From: Thermosynechococcus sp. NK55a
GTDB taxonomy: Bacteria; Cyanobacteriota; Cyanobacteriia; Thermosynechococcales; Thermosynechococcaceae
Direction of reading: 5' to 3'
DNA: 64,000 bases
Assembly (NCBI RefSeq): GCF_000505665.1
Contig: NC_023033.1
Span: 2,384,313 to 2,448,312 of the forward strand
Made by a program: the position numbers and the translations under genes. The notes beneath the pieces were generated by a model. That model made no database searches and had not been told where the DNA came from. It worked only from the letters and a program-made list of their open reading frames with translations. Below are positions 8,830-18,379 of this stretch, in pieces. Every line of letters starts with the position of its first letter. The stretch's first letter is position 1.

Positions 8830-9561
8830 GTGCGCCCAAAAGTTCTTGCTGGCAACTGGAAAATGCACAAAACCCAACAGGAGGCAGTGGCCTTCCTACA
8901 GGAGTTTTTAGGGGAATTGGTGGACACCCCCAGCGATCGCGAGGTGGTGCTATGTGTTCCCTACACCTGTTTGAGTGTATTGTCTAAGAGTCTGCACGGA
9001 ACACGGGTGAAGCTGGGTGCCCAAAATGTCCACTGGGCAGATCAAGGGGCGTTTACGGGCGAAATTTCGCCACCGATGCTGGTGGAGCTGGGCGTGCGCT
9101 ACGTGATTATTGGCCATAGTGAGCGGCGACAGTATTTTGGTGAAACGGATGCCACGGTTAACCAACGGCTCAGGGCTGCCCAAAGCCACGGCCTAACACC
9201 GATTCTCTGTGTCGGTGAAACGAAAGCCCAACGGGATGCCGGCGAAACAGAAAACCACATCTTTCAGCAGTTGGCGCTGGATTTGGTGGATGTGGATCAG
9301 ACCAATTTGGTGATTGCCTACGAACCCATTTGGGCGATCGGTACCGGTGACACCTGTGAAGAAACGGAAGCCAACCGTGTCATTGGTTTGATTCGCAGTA
9401 AGTTGCACAATCCCGATGTCCCCATTCAGTACGGTGGCTCAGTGAATGCTAACAACATTGATGCCATCATGGCCCAGCCAGAAATTGATGGGGTGCTGGT
9501 GGGTGGCGCTAGTTTGCAGCCGGAGAGTTTTGGGCGCATTGTTAATTACAAGCCCCTTTGA
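8830..9561 (+). CDS. tpiA: Triosephosphate isomerase
   Basis: A 243-residue (beta/alpha)8 enzyme interconverting dihydroxyacetone phosphate and glyceraldehyde 3-phosphate in the Calvin cycle and glycolysis. Active-site features are visible: GNWKMH (Lys), the catalytic His in IIGHSERR, the catalytic Glu in [11 protein letters not shown], and the phosphate-binding GGSVN and GVLVGGASL. The start is GTG at 8830. Length is slightly below the usual 250 or so. It is preceded by the A/T palindrome and followed by a 265-base spacer. Confidence 0.97.
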   Translation: MRPKVLAGNWKMHKTQQEAVAFLQEFLGELVDTPSDREVVLCVPYTCLSVLSKSLHGTRVKLGAQNVHWADQGAFTGEISPPMLVELGVRYVIIGHSERRQYFGETDATVNQRLRAAQSHGLTPILCVGETKAQRDAGETENHIFQQLALDLVDVDQTNLVIAYEPIWAIGTGDTCEETEANRVIGLIRSKLHNPDVPIQYGGSVNANNIDAIMAQPEIDGVLVGGASLQPESFGRIVNYKPL

Positions 9562-9651
9562 ACATCACCCAAAGTTCCCCGTCAGTGCCCTACACCACAC
9601 CTATCCCAGAGATAGAGCACTGTCTTCTGAGCGGAAAACCTCAAAATATCA

Positions 9652-9707
9652 ACACCCAGCCTTTTTTCCAAGGATTTAAAACCGCGACAGAGCGGAAGGC
9701 TGGGTGT
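9652..9707. other. 12-bp stem in the tpiA-TPR gene spacer
   Basis: ACACCCAGCCTT at 9652-9663 is exactly complementary to 9696-9707 across a 32-nt loop, with T runs just inside the left arm. It is the only prominent structure in the 265-base spacer after tpiA. On the plus strand no U tract follows, so it is not a standard terminator for tpiA; it may be a 3' processing or stability element, or part of a small RNA. The stem is seen, the role is not. Confidence 0.4.
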
Positions 9708-9826
9708 GCCGCCCAGAAAGGGGTCGTAGCTAGCAATTTATTACAACTGTTATCGTTTGCTGACCGATCGCTTCATTTTCTTTTAGGATCGAAGTAAGGC
9801 TGAGCAATGCCGAAAGGAGGCCGACG

Positions 9827-10423
9827 ATGCGCCAACAACTCTTCAGTACTTTGACGGTTTTAGCTGCTTTTGTTGGTCTCAGCAGTGCTGTTGTGGCACA
9901 GCCGATGGCGATCGCCACCCTGACTCCCCCCGAACTTCAGGAACTGCAACGCCTGATGCCCCGCAGTGCCGAGGACTACTACAACGTGGGATTAATGCAC
10001 CAAGGTACGGGGGACCTGGCCGCTGCCATTGATGCCTTTAGCCAAGCGATCAGACTCAACCCCAGTGCTGACTACTACTTTGCTCGCGGCCTGGCCTATT
10101 ACGACCAAGGGGATATGCAGCGGGCGATCGCTGACTTTACCACTGCGCTGCGCAACGATCCACAGTTTATTGCCGCCTACTACAACCGCGGCATGGCCTA
10201 TCTTGCCCTGCAAAACTACAATGCAGCAATTGCGGACTTTGATGCTGCCCTAGCACGGGATCCTCAATTTGTTGCTGCCTACTATAGTCGGGGCATGGCC
10301 CACTTCGACAGTGGGAATGTGGAACTGGCGCAACGGGACTATGAGCGTGCTCGCGCTCTCAACCCAGCCATGACCGCCCAGTACTATGATCGCGCTCCCC
10401 GTCCCCTCACCGGTGGTCCCTAG
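9827..10423 (+). CDS. Secreted TPR-repeat protein
   Basis: A 198-residue protein with an N-terminal signal peptide (about 1-25, ending VVAQ) and three to four tetratricopeptide repeats from about residue 45 to 170, recognisable as AIDAFSQAIRLNP, AIADFTTALRNDP, AIADFDAALARDP and a terminal AQRDYERARALNP. It is probably an exported scaffold for protein-protein contacts in the periplasm or thylakoid lumen. An unusually strong AAGGAGG lies about eight bases before the ATG. No specific partner can be assigned; the adjacent genes are a small hypothetical protein and mltA. Confidence 0.85.
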   Translation: MRQQLFSTLTVLAAFVGLSSAVVAQPMAIATLTPPELQELQRLMPRSAEDYYNVGLMHQGTGDLAAAIDAFSQAIRLNPSADYYFARGLAYYDQGDMQRAIADFTTALRNDPQFIAAYYNRGMAYLALQNYNAAIADFDAALARDPQFVAAYYSRGMAHFDSGNVELAQRDYERARALNPAMTAQYYDRAPRPLTGGP

Positions 10424-10491
10424 TACCTGAAGCCACCAATTACAGCGATAATAGAGGATAATGTGCACGATAAGGATGAGCGATCGCGCCT

Positions 10492-10746
10492 ATGCCCAGA
10501 ACCCCTTCTGAATTTGCGGTTCATTTATTTCTGGAGGGCGGTCACCGTGAGGAGGTGCGCTTCCCCACCATTCAAGACTTCCAGAAGTGGTACAGCAACG
10601 AGTTGGCGGCCAAAGCAGATTCCAACGACTTTATTTCTGTTCCCATTAAAAACATTCAAGGGGAATACATGGTGGTGCGCCCCTCAAAAGTCTTTGCGAT
10701 TCGGGTAGAACCTGTGTTTGCCTCCAGTGTCGATCGGTTTGCCTAG
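10492..10746 (+). CDS. Conserved small cyanobacterial protein of unknown function
   Basis: An 84-residue soluble protein, MPRTPSEFAVHLFLEGGHREEVRFPTIQDF..., with alternating beta-like segments (IKNIQGEYMVVRPSKVFAIRVEPVF). No membrane segment, cysteine pair or nucleotide motif is present. It ends five bases before mltA and is probably co-transcribed with it. I do not recognise a named family. Codon use resembles its neighbours, which supports a real gene. Confidence 0.75.
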   Translation: MPRTPSEFAVHLFLEGGHREEVRFPTIQDFQKWYSNELAAKADSNDFISVPIKNIQGEYMVVRPSKVFAIRVEPVFASSVDRFA

Positions 10747-10751
10747 GCTCT

Positions 10752-11924
10752 ATGGCGGGTTTATGGACAGGATGGCTTCAGGGGGTCATCATCCTCGCAG
10801 CGGGCGCGATCGCCACAGCACCAACGGTTGCTCCCTTGACGCGCCAAAGCCAACTTCCACCAACCGTTGCCCTAGATACTGCCCTCTGGCAATCCCGCGG
10901 TGAGCGAGCACGACTCCTCCAAGCCATTGATCATAGTTTGCGTTACCTGCGTACTGAGAAGGCCCGCCAAGACTACGCCGCCTACACCGCTATTGGCCAA
11001 CCCGGAGCAGCCCTTGGCCCCAATCTCCAGCAGCGGGTCATCCGCTCCCTCGAACGCTTTCGCCATCTGGTACAAACCCGTCGCTCTGCGGCAGAACTGC
11101 AAGCCGCCGTCAAGCGAGAATTTGTTTTTTATCAATCCATTGGCGCCGATGGCCAAGGGCGAGTGGAGTTCACGGGCTATTATGCACCGACCTATCGTGC
11201 CAGCTTAGTGCCGACAGCAGAATACCGCTATCCTCTATTTCGTCGCCCCCCTAATTTTGAGCAGTGGCCAGAGCCGCACCCCACTCGCTTGGAACTGGAA
11301 GGGGCGGATGGGCAGCAGTGGCGCAATGGCCCTTTGCGGGGTCTGGAACTGGTCTATTTGCGCGATCGCCTTGAGGCTTTTTTGGTTCACGTCCAAGGCT
11401 CGGCTGAGCTGCAACTGCCCAATGGTCGCCGCTTTACCGTGGGCTATGCCGGCAAAACGAATCACCCCTACACCAGTATTGGCCAAGAACTCATTCGCGA
11501 TGGCAAGATTGCCCGTGAGGAACTGACACTCCCGCGCCTCATGGCTTACTTTGAGGCCAACCCTGCTGAGCTCGATCGCTACTTGCCCCGCAACGCCAGT
11601 TTTGTCTTTTTTGAACACACCCAAGGGCGTCCTCCCACAGGCAGTCTCTCGATGCCGGTGACCCCAGAGCGTTCGATCGCCACCGATAAGTCTCTAATGC
11701 CACCGGGCGCCTTGGCGGTGATCAACACGCAGATTCCCCTCAAGGCCCAAGGCCAATGGCGGCAAACCCCCGTTAGCCGTTTTGTGTTGGATCAGGATAC
11801 GGGCAGTGCTATTCGGGGGCCAGGTCGTGTCGATATTTTCATGGGCACGGGAGATGTCGCCAAAGCGCGCGCCGGTCTCGTCAATACGCCGGGGCAGTTG
11901 TACTATTTGCTACTGCGGCAATAG
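10752..11924 (+). CDS. mltA: Membrane-bound lytic murein transglycosylase A
   Basis: A 390-residue enzyme that cleaves the MurNAc-GlcNAc bond of peptidoglycan with 1,6-anhydro product formation. An N-terminal hydrophobic segment (about 3-24) acts as export signal or anchor; no lipobox Cys is seen. The MltA core includes FTGYYAP, the barrel segment VHVQGSAELQLPNG and the C-terminal 3D domain DQDTGSAIRGPGRVDIFMGTG containing the catalytic Asp. The stop codon directly abuts that of the convergent alcohol dehydrogenase. It acts at the periplasmic wall. Confidence 0.93.
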   Translation: MAGLWTGWLQGVIILAAGAIATAPTVAPLTRQSQLPPTVALDTALWQSRGERARLLQAIDHSLRYLRTEKARQDYAAYTAIGQPGAALGPNLQQRVIRSLERFRHLVQTRRSAAELQAAVKREFVFYQSIGADGQGRVEFTGYYAPTYRASLVPTAEYRYPLFRRPPNFEQWPEPHPTRLELEGADGQQWRNGPLRGLELVYLRDRLEAFLVHVQGSAELQLPNGRRFTVGYAGKTNHPYTSIGQELIRDGKIAREELTLPRLMAYFEANPAELDRYLPRNASFVFFEHTQGRPPTGSLSMPVTPERSIATDKSLMPPGALAVINTQIPLKAQGQWRQTPVSRFVLDQDTGSAIRGPGRVDIFMGTGDVAKARAGLVNTPGQLYYLLLRQ

Positions 11925-12974
11925 CTAGGGTTGCAGGGCGACTTTGATCACTTGGCGTGCCTTCATGGCTTGCAAAACACTTTCAATCTCCGTTAGGGGG
12001 GCTTGGCCACTAATGAGCTTCTCAAAGGGCAGTGTACCGCTGGCAATCAATTGCAGAGCCTGACGGACAAAGGGGGGAGTGTTGTGAAAGACCCCCTTGA
12101 GGGTGAGTTCTTCGTAGTGCAGGCGTTCTGTATCCACGCGGATCGCCGTTTCCCGGGGACAACCACCAAAGAGGTTAATCGTGGCGCCCGGCCGACCACA
12201 GGCGATCGCCGTTTCCCAGACTTCAGGAATCCCAGTGGCTTCAATGACAATGTCGGCGCCCCGTCCTTCCGTCCAGTCTTTGACGACGGCGGGAATTTCC
12301 CCGCACTGGTGATGATTGATGGTTTGCTCTGCCCCAAAGGTGGTAGCGATCGCCAGCCGCCCATCGGAACCGCCAAAGGCAAGAACCCGTGCCCCCTGTT
12401 GTGCCAGCACGCCGACAAACATTAGACCAATGGCGCCATCCCCAAGGACAACAATTTGCGGTGGACTCGGCCACGTTTCCACCATAGCCGGGTCAAAGCC
12501 AGAGCGGGCAACACCATGGAGAACACAGGCGAGGGGTTCGGTCAGCGCTGCCAAGGCAAAGGAGAGGCATTCTGGAATGGGCAAAAGGTTTTGGCGGACA
12601 ATACTGGCAGGAAGTTTCAAATACTCGGCAAAGGTGCCATTGTTAAACTCCAGATGAGGACACAGGGAAAAGGCCTGCCGCTGACAATAAAAACACTGAC
12701 CACAGGGGGCAGAATTATTGGCCACCACGCGATCGCCCACCCGCCATTCAGTCACACCAGCTCCAAGGGCAACAATTTCCCCGGCAGCTTCATGGCCAAA
12801 GAGAATCGGCGGAGTCAGCATCCGGGCATGACCCCCGCGGCGCCATACCTTCAAGTCGGTGCCACAGGTGGTGGCGGCCCGTACCCGAATCACCACTTCC
12901 CCCGGCCCCGGCGTCGGATCAGGGACGGTTTCAATGCGGACATCTTCTTTGCCGTAGAGCACTGCGGCTTTCAT
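11925..12974 (-). CDS. Zinc-dependent medium-chain alcohol dehydrogenase
   Basis: A 349-residue MDR-family oxidoreductase. The catalytic zinc site is indicated by Cys in TTCGTDLK and GHEAAGEI, and structural zinc by the cluster CGQCFYCQRQAFSLC. A Rossmann NAD(P) fold follows with VVLGDGAIGLM. It resembles sorbitol/threonine-type dehydrogenases, but the substrate is unknown. The ATG at 12974 is chosen over the TTG at 12992 because GGGGGAAG sits just before it and MKAAVLYG is the usual N terminus. It follows mraY on the same strand by 18 bases and is likely co-transcribed. Confidence 0.9.
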   Translation of the reverse strand: MKAAVLYGKEDVRIETVPDPTPGPGEVVIRVRAATTCGTDLKVWRRGGHARMLTPPILFGHEAAGEIVALGAGVTEWRVGDRVVANNSAPCGQCFYCQRQAFSLCPHLEFNNGTFAEYLKLPASIVRQNLLPIPECLSFALAALTEPLACVLHGVARSGFDPAMVETWPSPPQIVVLGDGAIGLMFVGVLAQQGARVLAFGGSDGRLAIATTFGAEQTINHHQCGEIPAVVKDWTEGRGADIVIEATGIPEVWETAIACGRPGATINLFGGCPRETAIRVDTERLHYEELTLKGVFHNTPPFVRQALQLIASGTLPFEKLISGQAPLTEIESVLQAMKARQVIKVALQP

Positions 12975-12992
12975 TGCACTTCCCCCATCCAA

Positions 12993-14111
12993 TTAGGCCA
13001 ACCATTGCAGGAGGCCGCAGAGCAGTCCCAAGAGGGCAACGACCCCATAGAAGGTGGTCACCACCCGCAGTTCTGACCACCCCCCCAGCTCAAAGTGATG
13101 GTGCAGAGGTGCCATGCGCAGCAGCCGCTTGCCCACGCCGTCGGGGCCTTTTGTTGCCTTGTAGTAGAGCACTTGGGCAATCACTGAAAGGGACTCCACA
13201 AAAAAAAGACCACTGACAATCAACAGTTCCCAGAGGTGGTGACTGGCCAAGCCAATGCCCGCAAGGACTGCCCCCAGGGCTAGGGAACCGGTATCCCCCA
13301 TAAACACCCGTGCCGGATGGTGATTGTGCCAGAGGAAGCCAAGACAGGCACCACTCATAACAACGGCCAGAATTTGCAAGTCGGGATAGGGGCTGAGAAT
13401 CATCCCTAAAGCAAGGAGGGCGATCGCCGCCGTCCCAGTCGCCAGACCATCGAGACCATCGGTAAGATTCAGAGCATTCCCTTCCGCCATCGGCACAAAA
13501 ATTGCTAAGGGGATAAATGCCATCCCTAAAGGCCAGACCCATCCCCAGGGAGCCGTCACAACCGTTGCCGTTGGATCACTACCCACCAGCCAAGCACAAA
13601 AAAGAGCCGCCCCAATGCCCTCCAGCAGGAGCCGCAGCCGAGCCGATAGTCCTTTGTTGGATTTGCGCCGCAGAACTTGCCAGTCGTCCCACCAGCCAAT
13701 GGCCGCATACCAAAGCACCAACAGGGCGATCGCCCCCACCGTTGGCGATAGCTTCCCCTGAGCAAACCCTGTCCACAGGAGGGCTAGCCCCAGCCCCGGC
13801 GGCACAAAAAAGATTCCCCCCATCGTCGGTGTGCCCGATTTTTGCAGGTGAGATTGTGGGCCATCTTCGCGGATAATTTGCCCAGTTTTCAACCGCCGCA
13901 ACATGGGCACGACGGCCATCCCTAGAACCGCCACGATGGCAAAACTCACCAAATAAGGCACCGTTAAGGTTTGCAACGGCCGTTGCCAGTGGTTTGCCCC
14001 TGTATCGTAAGCAATGCTAGCAATGAGGAGGCCAATGGCGAGAAGGCCAAAAAGCCGCCGTCCCGTTAGCCAACGGGGTTCAATCGCAGCCCTGGTTTTG
14101 GTGGAAGGCAT
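12993..14111 (-). CDS. mraY: Phospho-N-acetylmuramoyl-pentapeptide transferase
   Basis: A 372-residue polytopic membrane enzyme of about ten helices that transfers phospho-MurNAc-pentapeptide from UDP to undecaprenyl phosphate, making lipid I. Conserved segments are GTPTMGGIFF, the Asp cluster in NLTDGLDGLATG, FMGDTGSLALG and the HHHFELGGWSE loop near the C terminus. It is not in a classical mur cluster; the downstream neighbour is an alcohol dehydrogenase. Confidence 0.97.
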   Translation of the reverse strand: MPSTKTRAAIEPRWLTGRRLFGLLAIGLLIASIAYDTGANHWQRPLQTLTVPYLVSFAIVAVLGMAVVPMLRRLKTGQIIREDGPQSHLQKSGTPTMGGIFFVPPGLGLALLWTGFAQGKLSPTVGAIALLVLWYAAIGWWDDWQVLRRKSNKGLSARLRLLLEGIGAALFCAWLVGSDPTATVVTAPWGWVWPLGMAFIPLAIFVPMAEGNALNLTDGLDGLATGTAAIALLALGMILSPYPDLQILAVVMSGACLGFLWHNHHPARVFMGDTGSLALGAVLAGIGLASHHLWELLIVSGLFFVESLSVIAQVLYYKATKGPDGVGKRLLRMAPLHHHFELGGWSELRVVTTFYGVVALLGLLCGLLQWLA

Positions 14112-14156
14112 GGGGATAGCTTTAGCACATACTCCGATAATAGGGGGATTTGTGCC

Positions 14157-14402
14157 CTACTCCTCAAGCCCTAGGTCCTCTTCTTCGTCGTAATCGCCCA
14201 AGGAGTCACCCACAAATTCCTCAATTTCACCCATATCATCGAGGGTGCTATCAATGATTGGGTCTGCCTCATTGGCATCGCGGGGAATAAGGCGGCCGGT
14301 TTGCTGTAACCATTCCAAAATTGAGCGATCAGAACGCCCCTCAGCAGTGAGGTTCTTTTGGGAAATGGGTTCTTCGTACAACGAGGGATTGTATAGGGTC
14401 AT
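14157..14402 (-). CDS. DUF3134 family protein
   Basis: An 81-residue acidic protein of the cyanobacterial DUF3134 family, beginning MTLYNPSLYEEPISQ. The C-terminal third is strongly acidic (EIEEFVGDSLGDYDEEEDLGLEE). The ATG at 14402 is chosen because family members begin at this position; the frame continues upstream to 14510, but the extra 36 residues look like untranslated leader. Function is unknown. It is divergent from the small secreted protein gene, 185 bases between starts. Confidence 0.75.
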   Translation of the reverse strand: MTLYNPSLYEEPISQKNLTAEGRSDRSILEWLQQTGRLIPRDANEADPIIDSTLDDMGEIEEFVGDSLGDYDEEEDLGLEE

Positions 14403-14587
14403 AGAGCGATGGGTAACAACCAAGTAGGGGCAATCAATCCAATCTTTTAGTTTAACGTTTGGCCATAGGAATGTAAACGTTGGCCGCAGACCAATCCGCC
14501 ACAGTGGCACATTCTCTGGAACCTGCCTAAACTGGAGAAGTCTCTAAAGAATGGGCATTAGGCTTTCATACATGAGGGATCGAAAGA

Positions 14588-14910
14588 ATGTCTTTACTCA
14601 AAACATCATCCATTCCCTTGATGGTTTTAAGTGTAGTGTCTCTCGGTGGGGGGCGATCGCCACCCCCTATCCTCCAGAGGTGGTTTCCCGATTCACCAGT
14701 GAATGCACAACCGCTCTGGAACAGCAAGTGCCTCAAATGGCGCAATACGGCAATGCCTACTGCACCTGTGTGATCAATGAACTGCAATCCTCGCTGACCT
14801 TAGCCGAGTTTCAAGCCATTGGTGAAAGTGTGCAGACCAATATCAAGCCGGAAGTGCGCCAGATGCTCACCCAGACCGCCCAAACCTGCCTGCAACGAGT
14901 CAGCCAGTAA
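14588..14910 (+). CDS. Small secreted protein requiring a -1 frameshift in a G6 tract
   Basis: The ATG at 14588 has GAGGGA eight bases upstream and encodes MSLLKTSSIPLMVLSVVSLGGG, the start of a classic signal peptide. At the G6 run (14648-14653) the frame must slip back one base, giving AIATPYPPEVVSRF and an AxA-type cleavage site, then a 107-residue product with four Cys in the mature part (SEC, YCTC, TCL). Without slippage the first frame runs into nonsense; the second frame alone lacks a ribosome site and starts with leader-like residues (14551). Explanations are a base lost in the tract, programmed slippage, or a sequence error. Family unknown. Confidence 0.65.
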
Positions 14911-14940
14911 CTAGGGGGGGACAACTCCCCCCATACTTTC

Positions 14941-16191
14941 CTAGACTGCACTTAGAAACTGAGCAGCAGCAGCTTGCAGATCGGCAACTTTATCGAGTCT
15001 TTCCCAAGGCAAGTCAAGGTCATGACGCCCAAAGTGACCATAGGCTGCCACATCTTGGTAGAAGCGACCACCGCGATCTTGGGGTAAGTGGCGCAGGTTA
15101 AAGGTTTGAATAATAGCAGCGGGGCGAAGATCAAAGTGGGTTTTAATCAACTCCAACAATTGCTCTGGGGCGAGTTTGCCCGTGCCAAAGGTATCCACAA
15201 AGAGGCTCATGGGGCGAGCAACGCCAATGGCATAGCTAATCTGTAACTCGCATTTGTCCGCCAGCCCTGCGGCAACGATGTTTTTGGCAATGTAACGAGC
15301 CATATAGGCGGCACTGCGATCCACTTTTGTCGGATCTTTACCGGAAAAGGCACCCCCCCCATGGCGGGCATAGCCACCGTAGGTATCCACCACCAGTTTG
15401 CGCCCCGTGAGTCCTGAATCCCCTTGGGGACCGCCAATCACAAATTTGCCCGTAGGATTGACTAAAAAGCGGGTGTTTCCATCGGGTTGGAGGGTCAAAT
15501 CGGCAAAAACTGGCTTGACAACTGCCTCCCAGAGATCGGCTTTAATCTTGGCTTGAACAGCGCTTTCCTCGCTAATGTCATCAATGGTGGCGGTGTGTTG
15601 GGTGGAAATCAAAATTGTATCAATCCCCACTGGTTTGCCATCCTCATAGATGACCGTGACTTGGGTTTTGCCATCGGGGCGTAGGTAGGGAAGCTGACCC
15701 GTTTTACGGACAGCAGCTAAGCGGCGTGCCATGCGGTGTGCCAAGCTAATGGGCAAGGGCATATACTCAGGGGTTTCATTGCAGGCATAGCCAAACATAA
15801 TCCCCTGATCGCCGGCGCCAATGCGATCCAGTTCGGCGTCACTGAGCTGTTCCCGGGCTTCCTGGGCTGTATCCACACCACGGGCAATATCGGGGGATTG
15901 CTCATCAAGAGCAACAATGACGGCACAGCTATTGGCGGCAAAGCCATTGTTAGCATCGGTATAGCCAATTTCATGGATTTTCTGCCGCGCTAAGTTAACG
16001 TAGTTGACCTGTGCCTTGGTCGTAATTTCCCCGGTAATCAGGACTAAACCCGTATTAACAACCACCTCAGCAGCCACGCGACTCTGGGGGTCTTGGGTGA
16101 GCAAAGCATCCAGAATGGCATCGGCAATTTGGTCGCAAATTTTATCGGGGTGGCCTTCGGTGACGGACTCTGAACTGAATAAGTAACGCAA
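14941..16191 (-). CDS. metK: S-adenosylmethionine synthetase
   Basis: A 416-residue enzyme making S-adenosylmethionine from ATP and methionine. It begins with the family N terminus [27 protein letters not shown] and contains [12 protein letters not shown] and the P-loop-like [19 protein letters not shown]. The start is read as TTG at 16191, with AGGAG at 16199-16203 seven bases upstream. The open frame extends to 16491, but those 100 extra residues do not resemble MetK. A 6-bp hairpin (16225-16240) lies in the leader. No SAM riboswitch consensus was found. Confidence 0.95.
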   Translation of the reverse strand: MRYLFSSESVTEGHPDKICDQIADAILDALLTQDPQSRVAAEVVVNTGLVLITGEITTKAQVNYVNLARQKIHEIGYTDANNGFAANSCAVIVALDEQSPDIARGVDTAQEAREQLSDAELDRIGAGDQGIMFGYACNETPEYMPLPISLAHRMARRLAAVRKTGQLPYLRPDGKTQVTVIYEDGKPVGIDTILISTQHTATIDDISEESAVQAKIKADLWEAVVKPVFADLTLQPDGNTRFLVNPTGKFVIGGPQGDSGLTGRKLVVDTYGGYARHGGGAFSGKDPTKVDRSAAYMARYIAKNIVAAGLADKCELQISYAIGVARPMSLFVDTFGTGKLAPEQLLELIKTHFDLRPAAIIQTFNLRHLPQDRGGRFYQDVAAYGHFGRHDLDLPWERLDKVADLQAAAAQFLSAV

Positions 16192-16376
16192 GATCGCACT
16201 CCTATGGCATGGATGATTGAAAGAAGGCAAGAAATTGCCTGGTGGCAACACGGACTTTTGACTAAAAACTAAGCACTTGTTTCTAAATCCTAGGATTATA
16301 ACTGAGCAGCGAGACGTTACGAAGGTAATGTGATGATTGGCTAGACTAGGGGCAGATTTTAGACTTTTCAAGTGGT

Positions 16377-17276
16377 ATGCCTGCTTTACGCTATGCCTAC
16401 TATCCCGGTTGTGTGGCTCAAGGTGCCTGTCGGGAATTAGATCTCTCAACGCGGGCGATCGCCCCCCTGTTGGATATAGAGCTTGTGCCACTGAAGCAAG
16501 CCAGTTGTTGTGGCTCAGGTACCTTTAAGGAAAATTCATGGCTGCTGGAAGATACCGTGAATGCCCGCAACATTGCCCTTGCAGAACAGTTAGGCCTGCC
16601 CCTGTTGACCCATTGCAGCACCTGTCAGGGGGTGATTGGCCATGTGGATGAACGCCTCAAAAGGTTTCAGCGCGATCGCCCGGCGTACGTGGCAGAAATT
16701 AACCAAGTGTTGACGCAACAGGGCTGCGCTCCCTACCAAGGCACAACAGAAGTCAAGCATTTGCTCTGGGCAATTGTTGGCGATGTGGGCATTGACCAGT
16801 TGCGCGATCGCGTCCATCGTCCCCTCAAAGGACTTCGCTGCGCTGCCTTTTATGGCTGTTACCTCCTGCGCGCCCAAGAGAGACTCCCCTTTGATCATCC
16901 GCTCCATCCCACCTCGATGGAGCAGGTATTTGAGGCGCTAGGAGCGACCCCCATAGAGTATGAGGGACGTACCCAGTGCTGTGGTTGGCCAATTTCTAGC
17001 TATGCCACGGCGGCCAGTTTTGCGATGGCCGCCCAACGACTCCAGAGCGCGATCGCCAAGGGTGCGGATTGCATTGTCACCCCCTGTCCCCTGTGTCACC
17101 TCAATCTCGATGCCCGTCAACCGGAGATTGCCCAGCAGGTGGGGGTTCCCCTCAATCTGCCGATTCTCCACTTGCCGCAACTAGTGGGTCTAGCCCTTGG
17201 CCTGAGTCCGGAGGAACTTGGTTTGAGAAAGCACATCGTCTCGACGCAGCCAGTGTTAGCCAAGCTGGGTCTTTAG
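16377..17276 (+). CDS. HdrB-like iron-sulfur protein with two CCG domains
   Basis: A 299-residue protein related to heterodisulfide reductase subunit B and the cysteine-rich subunit of some succinate dehydrogenases. Two complete CCG cysteine sets are present: YYPGC / SCCGSG / HCSTC in the N-terminal half and YGC / QCCGWP / PCPLC in the C-terminal half. Such motifs bind a noncubane [4Fe-4S] cluster or zinc in electron-transfer complexes. In cyanobacteria homologues are often annotated as succinate dehydrogenase-linked; no sdhA/B or hdrA/C is adjacent here, so the partner is unknown. The stop overlaps the convergent cyclo-ligase gene by four bases. Confidence 0.85.
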   Translation: MPALRYAYYPGCVAQGACRELDLSTRAIAPLLDIELVPLKQASCCGSGTFKENSWLLEDTVNARNIALAEQLGLPLLTHCSTCQGVIGHVDERLKRFQRDRPAYVAEINQVLTQQGCAPYQGTTEVKHLLWAIVGDVGIDQLRDRVHRPLKGLRCAAFYGCYLLRAQERLPFDHPLHPTSMEQVFEALGATPIEYEGRTQCCGWPISSYATAASFAMAAQRLQSAIAKGADCIVTPCPLCHLNLDARQPEIAQQVGVPLNLPILHLPQLVGLALGLSPEELGLRKHIVSTQPVLAKLGL

Positions 17277-17830
17277 CGGATTTCCCAGAGGCCTGATTCA
17301 GTGCAAATTGCTTGCAGCGGCTGATCCCACGGATCATGGGGCAATTCTTCTACAAGCGCTGCCTCAAAGACAATCCCCCAGCGACACACGTGCTGCCAGT
17401 CAGGGTGGGCAAAGAGGCGATCAAAAAAACCCGCGCCATAGCCGAGGCGATACCCCTGGCGATCGCAGGCAACCGCAGGAATCAAACACAGATCAACGCA
17501 AGCGGGATCAATAGGAGGAGCTTCGGGGGACGGTTGCCAGAGGCCATAGCGGCCTTGCTGGAGAGTGTCTTCTTTGCCATCAAAACAATGCCACTGTAAA
17601 TCCTGGCCCACCACACGAGGTAAGCCCCACTGTTTCGGGAGTAACCACAGGGAGCGCAAATCCGGTTCTCGGCGATGGGGCACGTAGGTCAACACCGTGG
17701 TTGCCTGTTGAAACTGGGGGTGATCAAACAAGTGCTGACAAATGCGCTGACTGCGCTCTTGCCACTCGCGATCGCTCAGGTGCTGCCGCCATTCAAGATA
17801 GTGTTGTCGCAATCTGACTTTATCGCTCAT
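17273..17830 (-). CDS. 5-formyltetrahydrofolate cyclo-ligase
   Basis: A 185-residue ATP-dependent enzyme converting 5-formyl-THF to 5,10-methenyl-THF (MTHFS/YgfA family). Family segments are RRQ-like basic N-terminal helices, [12 protein letters not shown], the substrate loop [37 protein letters not shown] and the C-terminal [16 protein letters not shown]. The ATG at 17830 ([11 protein letters not shown]) gives the normal length; a longer frame to 17890 adds 20 residues atypical of the family. It is divergent from ureA, 78 bases between starts. Confidence 0.92.
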   Translation of the reverse strand: MSDKVRLRQHYLEWRQHLSDREWQERSQRICQHLFDHPQFQQATTVLTYVPHRREPDLRSLWLLPKQWGLPRVVGQDLQWHCFDGKEDTLQQGRYGLWQPSPEAPPIDPACVDLCLIPAVACDRQGYRLGYGAGFFDRLFAHPDWQHVCRWGIVFEAALVEELPHDPWDQPLQAICTESGLWEIR

Positions 17831-17908
17831 TGATTTGACATTGATTTTCTGGGCCCCCAAGCCACAGGCTAGTATATGAGGTAGAGCCAATGCTTAACCC
17901 TAGCAACG

Positions 17909-18211
17909 ATGCAACTATCCCCGCAAGAAAAAGACAAGCTCCTGATTTTTACGGCCGCTCTTGTGGCCGAACGTCGCAAAGCCCGGGGTCTCAAGCTCAA
18001 TTATCCCGAAGCAGTGGCCTATATTTCTGCGGCCATCTTGGAAGGAGCGCGGGAGGGGCGCACGGTTGCCGATTTGATGAACTATGGCACAACGCTGCTC
18101 ACCCGTGATGATGTTATGGAAGGGGTGCCAGAAATGCTCACAGAGGTGCAAGTCGAGGCAACATTTCCCGATGGCACAAAGTTGGTGACAGTACATACCC
18201 CCATTCGCTGA
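17909..18211 (+). CDS. ureA: Urease gamma subunit
   Basis: A 100-residue protein starting [37 protein letters not shown], the exact length of UreA. It is the small subunit of the (alpha beta gamma)3 urease that hydrolyses urea to ammonia and carbon dioxide. ureB, ureC and the accessory genes are not adjacent, so the urease genes are dispersed, as is common in cyanobacteria. No NtcA-type GTA-N8-TAC site was seen in the 78-base upstream spacer. Confidence 0.97.
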   Translation: MQLSPQEKDKLLIFTAALVAERRKARGLKLNYPEAVAYISAAILEGAREGRTVADLMNYGTTLLTRDDVMEGVPEMLTEVQVEATFPDGTKLVTVHTPIR

Positions 18212-18317
18212 AGTCTCAAGAAGCCTCAGGAGAGTGCCAACGGAGGACGAGGAACCCATCCCCAACAGGAAGAATTTTGCTGGTGATTCAAATCCCGATA
18301 AAAATAGTCGGATATGT

Positions 18318-18346
18318 TTGACAGGGTGATCGCCCCCTGCTAGGAT
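18318..18346 (+). promoter_or_regulatory. Sigma70-type promoter of thrC
   Basis: A perfect -35 TTGACA (18318-18323) and -10 TAGGAT (18341-18346) are separated by exactly 17 bases. The predicted transcript start near 18353 would leave a leader of about 27 bases before the thrC ATG at 18380. It is the best core promoter I found in this window. Confidence 0.75.
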
Positions 18347-18379
18347 GGTCAACAACTTGTCTGAGGCAGTCTGAGACCC

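Noticed and set aside
12456-13076. Plus-strand open frame of 206 codons opposite the dehydrogenase and mraY
   Set aside because: Antisense shadow of two clear genes with no recognisable sequence.
16192-16376. Possible SAM riboswitch upstream of metK
   Set aside because: No SAM-I, SAM-II or other consensus core could be matched; only a small hairpin is seen.
16192-16491. 100-residue N-terminal extension of MetK
   Set aside because: No similarity to MetK; a ribosome site fits the TTG at 16191.
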